From the NCBI GenBank assembly GCA_012064415.1, contig SSNU01000272.1, positions 186,001-250,000 of the forward strand: a stretch of 64,000 nucleotides of DNA, written 5' to 3'. This document shows, one piece after another, positions 60,101-64,000 of this stretch. The notes below the pieces were generated by a model. It had not been told where the DNA came from and ran no database searches. It worked only from the letters and a program-made list of their open reading frames with translations. Positions within the stretch are counted from its first letter, which is position 1. Each line of letters starts with the position of its first letter. The DNA comes from Gyrodactylus bullatarudis (Eukaryota > Platyhelminthes > Monogenea > Gyrodactylidea > Gyrodactylidae). Position numbers and translations under genes: made by a program.

Positions 60101-61607
60101 TAAATGTCGAGGAATAAGTTCCAGTCAACCCAAGTCCATAGATGGTCATTCCAGATTAGTTAAAGGCGTCAGAGATCAGATGTCTACTCTCATATTCCCC
60201 CATCTAGATCAAACTATCAAGAGTTTACTCTTTTTAGTATCATAATTGATTATTCTGATTGAATTGTTCTTGGTTTATTATCATAAAAATCTGATATCTT
60301 GGATACATTAAACCAGTTTGTCTGACAATTACATTCCAAATAAACATTTTGGCTATCACTTTTCTAATGAAATCAACCAATCTCTATTACTTTAGAGTGA
60401 TTAAAACATTCAGAAAAATTCCCCAAAATCATTTACATCTCCAGAAAAGGCTTACAACAATGAAATATACTTACTTTTTAATAAATTTCCTTTACAGAAA
60501 AAGTAATTGGGTCATATCTTTATAAATATTTTTTGTATTGTAATTACATGAATTTAAAAATAAATAAATATTTTTCACCAAAAATCAATAATTAAAAAAA
60601 AAATTTATTAAAACTTGACCTTACTTATTTTGATACACGTAAATCATTTTGTCTTACTTGTAACAAGTTAGCAAATCTTTTAGATACACCAATTTTATTT
60701 AGAAAAATGTAGATATCTTAAAATTTATCAGAGAATATTCCTAAAAACCTATTTATTCTCTTAATAAAGGTGTTTGGTCCAAGTGAAGATTGAGTAATGA
60801 GTTCAACTGATCAGATCAGTTTTACCTCAGTGAAAAAAGAGAAGACTTGCAGACCAATAGCTGAGAGTACTGATGTTGACACAAGCATTACTTCTCGCAA
60901 GATTATTACGATAAAAAATAATGCAATTTCAAATGAGTAAATAAACCTTTTCAGGATATTCTATTCTACTGTTTATCAAGATTATAATCTGTCGTTCAGC
61001 GAGTCAATTATGAAGATTATTTTTTATCAGGTCTCGTTTTCATGCTAAAAACCTCAAATGTATATTCCCTAATTGGAGATTGAAAGTATTTTGACCTGTA
61101 GATTTATCAATAATATCTTTTTCTTCTCTCTCATTATTCATAAAATGATGTATTGAATAAACATCAACAAATTTATTTTTGAAAAAGTTCATTTTTGAGT
61201 TCTCTAACTGTATTGGTATGCTGTCTCTCAAGTTTGAGTTGATGAAATCTAGATCAACATTTACTACTACATTTCACTTTTAAAGTTTCTCTTCTTCAAA
61301 AGCATCTCAAGCATTCTGATATTGTTACCTTCATAATAAGAGAGAGAATATTTGAGAATTGGTTTTTACACTGTTGTTGTAACTTACAACTTGTAAGATC
61401 TGAAATTCAGATCTGGTTAATCTCATTATTTTCGACTATTTTGAAGATATTTATTTTTATAGCTAAAAAATTAACATTGAGACATTTCAAAACTGCTATA
61501 AACTTGCATAAAAAATGGGTAAAAAAGAGAAAAATCAACTCACCTCGTGATTCAATTAATCCGAGACATGCTAATATGAGGAGAGTAACAAAGGAAAGGA
61601 AATTCAT
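27158..61607 (-). CDS. Multiplexin (collagen XV/XVIII family) with giant repeat exon
   Basis: It is a secreted basement-membrane-type collagen. I assembled 25 exons whose phases all agree, giving about 2,674 residues: 61607-61544, 61266-61053, 57126-56805, 54411-54277, 54219-54070, 51576-51511, 50360-50256, 46860-46804, 46744-46724, 46293-40843, 39410-39374, 38592-38558, 38488-38453, 38281-38252, 37956-37929, 37754-37729, 37546-37481, 37422-37198, 35147-34983, 33977-33837, 31225-31184, 31124-31074, 30741-30520, 30408-30308 and 27392-27158. Domains: signal peptide ([20 protein letters not shown]), TSPN/LamG, repeat region, short Gly-X-Y region, trimerisation domain, Pro-rich hinge and endostatin. 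The TSPN-collagen-trimerisation-endostatin order defines multiplexins. The 1,817-codon repeat exon has no counterpart in family members known to me. The weakest joins are the donor GTTTTT at 61052, the acceptor at 57127 and the donor at 40842. AATAAA-type signals occur near 26995 on this strand. Gene identity is firm; inclusion of every small exon is inference. Confidence 0.88.
28330..28465 (+). repeat. LTR-like stretch (TATA box plus poly(A) signal)
   Basis: ACTATATAAATTTAG near 28333 is followed about 85 bp later by TTCAATAAAGTTTATTG and then GTTGTTCGCTTGCTACCT. A TATA box, a poly(A) signal and a GT-rich end in close succession resemble the U3-R-U5 of a solo LTR. The last 34 bases recur inverted at about 28821-28852 (AGGTAGCAAGCGAACAAC with flanking GACAATG-like sequence), about 370 bp away. 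No reverse-transcriptase fragment is seen between. It lies within the multiplexin last intron. Confidence 0.3.
29023..29955 (+). CDS. Beta-1,4-galactosyltransferase-like glycosyltransferase (GT7), intronless
   Basis: It is a 310-residue type II Golgi-style protein: a short cytosolic MKAL, then a membrane anchor at residues about 5-24 ([17 protein letters not shown]), stem and catalytic domain. GT7 blocks: [20 protein letters not shown] (the 'IPFRNRxxHL' block), [20 protein letters not shown] (the 'Q…FNR(A/G)xLxNVG' block), [13 protein letters not shown] (metal/nucleotide DxD equivalent), [20 protein letters not shown] and the hallmark [12 protein letters not shown] late His ([10 protein letters not shown]) stands where the family has its metal-binding His. 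The DVD of classical enzymes is DID here. AATAAA at 29973-29978 lies 18 bp past the stop. It is nested, antisense, inside the last multiplexin intron. Lack of introns could mean retroposition. The acceptor sugar cannot be predicted. Confidence 0.92.
   Translation: MKALHLLIILLTVTLLVLFLIFEYYRGTHEQIPYTGLLKKVEWDKLVKKNSLHSLETDEFPTIEELRFLQAYLVKQGVNLSRNTIRKGQSVLFLLPYRRRPKNLLYFLYYMYMYLRSYEGNFKFLIIQQSDGDKFKRGNLFNVGVKLADERMKEYSCFCLHDIDDVPHDTSTRYFCENHSIRQLSKGVINQNTNIISVYYPDYTGGVTMVVKDAYIKMNGMSNSFSGWGGEDDNFKLRADIMNVKINRNDQILFTTVDHPEDRDPDQSRFEKSTKQYVAETFGKDGYNTTKYKIKFFEENSLFIRVIVNL
31074..35147 (-). other. Multiplexin trimerisation domain and hinge
   Basis: Exon 35147-34983 encodes a Cys-containing linker with a dibasic RTKR site followed by [11 protein letters not shown], a possible furin-type cleavage point. 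Exon 33977-33837 (47 codons, phase 0) encodes [20 protein letters not shown], then [14 protein letters not shown] and LWRLINL. It matches the compact collagen XV/XVIII trimerisation fold (…LMxxAxxIPEGTLxFVxxxxELYVRVxxGWRxVxL). Exons 31225-31184 and 31124-31074 encode the hinge NIPPPVT and [17 protein letters not shown], which in relatives is the protease-sensitive region that releases endostatin. Confidence 0.85.
31226..33836. other. Multiplexin intron, 2.6 kb, no gene seen
   Basis: The sequence between the trimerisation and hinge exons is AT-rich with scattered short open frames, for example 32099-32323 on the minus strand. None has a plausible start, splice context or domain. I see no RNA gene or clear inverted repeat. 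Confidence 0.4.
35567..36020. repeat. GC-richer 384-bp insert between identical 35-bp direct repeats
   Basis: A 35-bp word beginning TTATAAATAAATAAAAATAT and ending TTCAAAACTTTGT occurs at 35567-35601 and again, identical, at 35986-36020. The 384 bp between have visibly higher GC. They include a small open frame (35598-35783) rich in Pro/Thr/Asn, a TATA-like run (TATGTATATATATAATTTC) and AAAATAAAAGCTTTTATTC. This looks like a retroelement fragment or retroposed transcript piece with long target-site duplications, or a partial LTR. It lies in the intron between multiplexin exons 37422-37198 and 35147-34983. Confidence 0.55.
37198..39410 (-). other. Cys-bearing junction and short collagenous region of the multiplexin
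   Basis: Eight exons of 26-225 nt follow the repeat exon. [24 protein letters not shown] and [12 protein letters not shown] give an acidic segment and a CSC pair suited to interchain disulphides. [19 protein letters not shown] and VFGPGTRL are degenerate. Next come [18 protein letters not shown] and the main Gly-X-Y block (37422-37198): [20 protein letters not shown], then EKG units, then [16 protein letters not shown], ending in an amphipathic helix [16 protein letters not shown]. The total collagen is only about 25-30 triplets, against several hundred residues in typical multiplexins. Near-identical GDK/GEK codon repeats suggest replication slippage. Confidence 0.8.
37925..38220. repeat. 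Segment duplicated at 52340-52600 (includes a collagen exon)
   Basis: From the KGEKAHIGQ exon (37956-37929) rightwards, the sequence (GTGAGCTTTTTCACCTTTCT, CCATTGTTGCTATTTATTGG, then TTTTCAGCTTA and ATACTACTGATGA) recurs diverged at 52340-52600 in the same orientation. The duplication covers an exon of the collagenous region and roughly 200 bp of adjacent intron. Confidence 0.7.
40630..40682. repeat. AT-rich palindromic run
   Basis: ATATATATTATTATAATAAT followed by ATAATATTATATATAAT forms an imperfect AT palindrome just downstream of the giant exon, in the following intron. It is probably a simple-sequence expansion. Confidence 0.5.
40843..46293 (-). other. Giant 5.45-kb exon: about 1,817-residue beta-rich degenerate repeat region
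   Basis: The exon is open for 1,817 codons. It enters after a CGAATAG acceptor in phase 0 ([12 protein letters not shown]) and probably leaves at CCAAAG|GTTAGA; unspliced, it would stop at 40828. The sequence is dominated by short beta-strand-like blocks and repeated motifs of the form hhh-(D/H/N)P-K-x-G-x-hhhhD-x-x-T followed by a DG/NG turn. Examples are [13 protein letters not shown] (near 43390), [14 protein letters not shown] (near 44015), [14 protein letters not shown] (near 42435), [15 protein letters not shown] (near 41400) and [12 protein letters not shown] (near 41150). I count at least eleven. Potential N-glycosylation sequons are numerous and Cys are few, fitting an extracellular beta-propeller or beta-solenoid-like array. 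No TM segment is seen. I do not recognise the family; it is weakly reminiscent of WG-type repeats. Confidence 0.85.
47151..48002. mobile_element. TIR element of about 850 bp with integrase-like fragment
   Basis: The left arm starts TGTTACTCTTAAGACTCCCT and the right arm ends AGGGAGTCTTAAGAGTAACA. Beyond that core the arms match as inverted repeats for about 150 bp or more (for instance CCCTAGTTAGTTAGG and GAGTTATTCATAG on the left, and their complements on the right). No clear target duplication was found. The interior holds a short ORF on the minus strand. It lies in the intron between multiplexin exons 50360-50256 and 46860-46804. Long TIRs plus a host-derived or transposon protein fragment suggest a non-autonomous derivative. 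A related arm remnant lies near 55200. Confidence 0.72.
47507..47749 (-). pseudogene. Integrase C-terminal-like fragment (KRBA2/retroelement type)
   Basis: The 80-codon ORF reads [20 protein letters not shown], then [20 protein letters not shown]. The pattern VGxxVxIxVPxVDRxKxD…GxIxxxxxxxYxLGTxxG is the chromo/SH3-like tail found after the integrase core in KRBA2-like and Ty3/Maverick-type integrases. No DDE core or zinc finger is present nearby, so this is a fragment carried inside the TIR element. Its start codon ([11 protein letters not shown]) is real but it may never be translated. Confidence 0.5.
48003..50255. other. Multiplexin intron, no gene seen
   Basis: The stretch is AT-rich. Overlapping short frames at 48278-48871 occur on both strands and are Phe/Ile/Tyr/Asn-rich, as expected from random AT-rich sequence. 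A GTTGTTCGCTTGC word at about 49947 matches the end of the LTR-like stretch near 28441, perhaps a second relic. No further structure is supportable. Confidence 0.4.
51031..51410. repeat. MITE-like element with inverted repeats over 100 bp
   Basis: CTAGAAATATTTCGTTCTAG, continuing through GTGGTTAGGAAATATATCCC and GCCCATGTCGCTGGA, is repeated almost perfectly in reverse complement at the right end (51300-51410). The element is 380 bp, with an interior of about 160 bp and no ORF. The terminal CTAG is palindromic, so a 4-bp CTAG target duplication cannot be told apart from the TIR end. Its arms are nearly identical, suggesting a young insertion. It sits about 100 bp downstream of the last TSPN exon. 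Confidence 0.82.
52340..52600 (-). pseudogene. Decayed copy of a multiplexin collagen exon
   Basis: This is the diverged counterpart of 37925-38220. On the minus strand it still reads [12 protein letters not shown] in place of [12 protein letters not shown], so one Gly of the triplet pattern is lost. It lies in the intron between two TSPN exons, where a collagen exon would break the domain, and its splice borders are degraded. I read it as a non-functional intragenic duplicate rather than an alternative exon. Confidence 0.55.
52601..54069. other. Multiplexin intron, no gene seen
   Basis: The only long frame is plus-strand 53695-54057 (120 codons). It is Ile/Phe/Lys/Asn-rich, has no recognisable motif and overlaps the end of a true minus-strand exon by proximity only. 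I treat it as chance. Confidence 0.4.
55198..55345. repeat. Degraded relative of the 47151-48002 TIR arms
   Basis: GATTCCCGGGATTCTTGAGA, CTATCAGATAATCTTGAAAC and GTGTCTTGAGACTATCAAGA echo the 'ATTCC…CTTGAGACTCC' words of the TIR element near 47151-48002. The stretch ends in GGTAACATATT, resembling that element's GTAACAT terminus. The internal structure is partly inverted. It is probably an old solo arm or deletion derivative, within the multiplexin intron upstream of exon 54411-54277. Confidence 0.45.
57127..61052. other. 3.9-kb multiplexin intron
   Basis: It is AT-rich intronic sequence between the N-terminal exon and the TSPN exons. Apart from the small plus-strand ORF at 58844-59050, it contains only short random frames. 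A weak minus-strand frame at 60149-59946 lacks splice borders in a usable phase. Confidence 0.4.
58844..59050 (+). CDS. Possible small gene or exon, unknown
   Basis: A 68-codon plus-strand ORF begins [20 protein letters not shown] and ends [11 protein letters not shown]. Its balanced use of charged residues differs from the Phe/Ile/Asn-rich random frames around it. A TTTTCAAG pyrimidine-type acceptor lies just upstream, so it could be a last exon. No domain is recognised. It lies antisense in a multiplexin intron. Confidence 0.25.
   Translation: MVEKYKVDFCSNDEVFPKISTIITLDPSHALKTTDFFSSKLKKELKIFLIHSPNENKMNKTSNSSKTS
61053..61607 (-). other. Multiplexin signal-peptide exon and novel N-terminal exon
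   Basis: Exon 1 (61607-61544) encodes [20 protein letters not shown], a clear signal peptide, and ends in phase 1 before GTGAGT. An in-frame upstream ATG at 61655 would add MEKSIQNIRKLCVTLK and weaken the signal, so I prefer 61607. Exon 2 (about 61266-61053) reads [20 protein letters not shown] and continues to [16 protein letters not shown]. It is open in the phase exon 1 requires but resembles no domain I know. Confidence 0.65.
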
Positions 61608-62320
61608 CTTTAATGTCACACACAATTTCCTAATGTTTTGAATAGATTTCTCCAAATTTTTTCAGACTTTCATAAAGAGATGTTGTGTCAGCATATATTT
61701 TATTTAGCATGAGATTTAAATAAACTTTGATGCATTTATTTATGCCTAACTCTGATTGGTTAATTTAGATGAGCCAATCAGGAGATGATGTATTTAATTC
61801 TTGGATTAATCATAATTATGAAACAAGTTTACGCTTATCTAAAATTGAATTATTTTTCTAAAATAATTGAGAATTAATAATACTCATATGTCAACTTTTT
61901 TATTTAGTCATAAAATTATTTCCAGATAATATTTCGAAAAATAAATATGCAGACAATGTTTTTAACACTGTTTAAAAGTTATTAAATGTCATTAGATTTA
62001 TGTTCTCTATGTAGAAATTCTCTATATTAAAGATAAATGAATTTTGAAAGTAGAATATAACATTTAGGTCCTAACTTTTAGGATCAGTTGAGGATCCATC
62101 TGAAAATTATAATCCTATTAATTCAAATATGCATTGAGTCAAAACTTTTGGCTTCATTGGAGTCACACTAATAAGATTTGGTTCAGGAACTGAACTTCAT
62201 GTTTCTCTATTTTATTAGACACTTTAAAGGCCAGTTTCCAATGGAATTTATTATTAATTTCCTTATGAAATAGACAAACTCTATTAGACATAATTACTTA
62301 GATAGAGTCTGAGCATTTCA
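61608..62320. promoter_or_regulatory. Multiplexin upstream region
   Basis: Sequence 5' of the multiplexin start (minus strand) and up to the LINE fragment. It is AT-rich; no unambiguous TATA box or initiator could be singled out, and no gene is seen. The promoter should lie here if exon 1 is truly first. Confidence 0.3.
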
Positions 62321-64000
62321 TTGATGAAGTTTGATAGAGAAAATTTATCTCAATTTCTTTCATTTGAGGCAACCTACCCAGATCTCATCCTCATTACTGA
62401 AACCTGGCTATCTTCTTTCATCAAGTCTGATGATAATAATATCCAGAACTATAATGTTCTCAGGTCTGACCGGACCTTCTCAAAGGGAGGTGGAGTTCTT
62501 GCCTATGTATCTAATAAGTTCACAACTGACATTCTTTCCGATTGCGCTGAAATGCTTGCCTTCAATCTATCCCCAATTTCCTCACCGACAACTAACGAGA
62601 TATCTGTCATACTTATTTATAACCCTCATCCAGTAAACTTAAATTCCGAGGTCTTAACAATAAATAATATCCAATAATTCTCAAGAAAACTCAAAGAACA
62701 CGTTATTCTCTGTGGAGATTTTAATAAACCAAAGTACACTCCTAATATGATCGATTATGCCTCGTCTATTTCGGATTTGGCTCCTTTCTCAACCTGATCC
62801 AAAAGACTGATCGTTCCACCAGAGAATCCCCAGCCGCATACCTTGATCTTTTGTTTACTAATCTCCCAATACTGACCTTTTCCACTTTCTTATCCTTAGG
62901 TCTGCCAGAATATCAAAAAACTCCATTAGTGCTACTCCTTCAGTATCTCAAAACTTATTCGAAAGCTCCATCAGGCACGACCTTGAAACTCATCCCTCAA
63001 ATACCTAGCAAATAAATCCCAGAAAAACTCTCTTCCTACCTCGACCTCAGCTGAATCACTCAATGCCTTTTTTAAATCGGTCTTCTCGACGGATTCCTCT
63101 ATCACTATCTTTCCAACTCAAACAGCATCTCCTCCTACAGTAACCAGAGAACTCATTACTGATCTCCTCCTAGACTCAAAATCAAAGAAAAGGAAAGATA
63201 TCTTTCATAACTCTAATGAACTACTGCTCTCTCTACCTGACTCCATTGCTGCTTTCTTATCCTCCGCCCTTTCTAACAATTTTATCCCCAACGAATGGAT
63301 GAAAACAAAAATCACTCCCATTTCTAAGAAATTCAAACCTGAAGTAGACTCAGATTTCAGGCCCATCTCTAATCTCTGCATATTCCTTGGTCTAGTTGAT
63401 GGCATCTGCAATCATCTCATCAGCCCACTTATTGACATAGAAAGCCTAGATCCTTCCTAACATGGTTTCCTAAAAGGACGCAGTACCTCCACCAGTCTGT
63501 TATCCTTCTTCAACAAAGCCGATCACTTAAACTACAGACGGATCCCCTGCTTAGTCATCTTCTTAGATATCGCCAAAGCCTTCGATAAGCTGCCTTTTAA
63601 AACAATCCAAAATGCCTTGATTGATTGCCACGTCGATCCCTCTGTTATTAACTGGATTACTAAATTCCAACAACAAGGTCACAGGAGGTCCATTCTGATG
63701 GACAGAATCTGTCCGACAGATCTCATCCCCAGCCTCAATAACCTCGGGAATCTCACAAGGTTCAATTATTGGCCCTCTTTAATACTTAACCTAGTTTTTT
63801 CGTCATCCTCTTCCTGCATCCACTATTATAAATATGCAGATGACCTTAGAATACTAATCCCCAACTACTCGAACGATAAAATTCGAAAAGAACTGATTCA
63901 TATAAATAATTCCCTTGTTGAAATTGGACTAAAAATCAACCAACTCAAGACTAAAATCATGATCCTTAACCCAGTCTCTACTCAATCTCTACTTGATATT
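62321..64000 (+). mobile_element. Degraded non-LTR retrotransposon (LINE), runs off right edge
   Basis: The 5' part encodes an AP-endonuclease segment (DLILITETWLSSFIKSDDNN, then RSDRTFSKGGGVLAYVSNKF) typical of Jockey/CR1/L2-type LINEs. After stops and frame changes, reverse-transcriptase blocks follow: DFRPISNLCIF near 63355, HGFLKGRSTSTSLLSFFN near 63460, CLVIFLDIAKAFDKLPF near 63550 and the catalytic KYADDLRI near 63835, then KINQLKTKIMIL. In-frame stops (near 62676 and 63460) and frameshifts show it is inactive. Its base composition is less AT-rich than the surroundings. The 5' end is truncated: no ORF1 is seen upstream. Confidence 0.88.

Noticed and set aside
1..64000. tRNA, rRNA, CRISPR or bacterial operon structure
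   Set aside because: I looked for cloverleaf A/B-box patterns, rRNA cores and regularly spaced repeats and saw none. Exon-intron structure throughout indicates a nuclear eukaryotic sequence.

Overview
This is an AT-rich animal nuclear genome window with spliceosomal introns, GT-AG borders and AATAAA-type poly(A) signals. I see no prokaryotic gene organisation, tRNA, rRNA or CRISPR. A collagen XV/XVIII (multiplexin) gene with an endostatin domain, multiple-C2 transmembrane proteins (MCTP) and Gly-X-Y proteins point to a metazoan. I cannot name the species. Several introns are only 27-34 nt long. Dicyemid mesozoans are known for introns of that size, but other introns here are kilobases long, so I draw no lineage conclusion.

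Layout. (1) 1-18172, minus strand: a tandem head-to-tail array of three divergent MCTP-like genes: copy A (runs off the left edge), copy B (4402 to about 8412, start not found) and copy C (8860-18172, 18 exons, complete). Copy C carries an intact Mutator-like (MULE) DNA transposon and a MITE in one intron. (2) 18735-19200: candidate upstream exons of unclear affiliation. (3) 19353-21421, plus strand: a four-exon malic enzyme. (4) 22723-25842: three small paralogous collagen-like proteins with a C-terminal membrane segment. (5) 27158-61607, minus strand: one large multiplexin gene that I reassembled from 25 exons with matching phases throughout. Its order is signal peptide, novel N-terminal region, TSPN/LamG domain, linker, a single 5.45-kb exon encoding about 1,817 residues of beta-rich degenerate repeats, a very short collagenous region, the multiplexin trimerisation domain, a hinge and endostatin. 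An intronless beta-1,4-galactosyltransferase-like gene sits on the other strand inside its last intron. (6) 62321-64000: a degraded LINE running off the right edge.

Mobile-element traces are frequent: a complete MULE with 9-bp target duplications, three MITE-like inverted-repeat elements, a TIR element holding an integrase-like fragment, a GC-richer insert between 35-bp direct repeats, and LTR-like stretches.

The genes do not form an operon. The main functional themes are Ca2+/membrane C2 proteins (left), collagen and extracellular matrix (centre and right), and single metabolic and glycosylation genes between them. The most unusual item is the giant repeat exon inside an otherwise recognisable multiplexin. 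Exon ends were set by eye from splice consensus plus reading-frame continuity.
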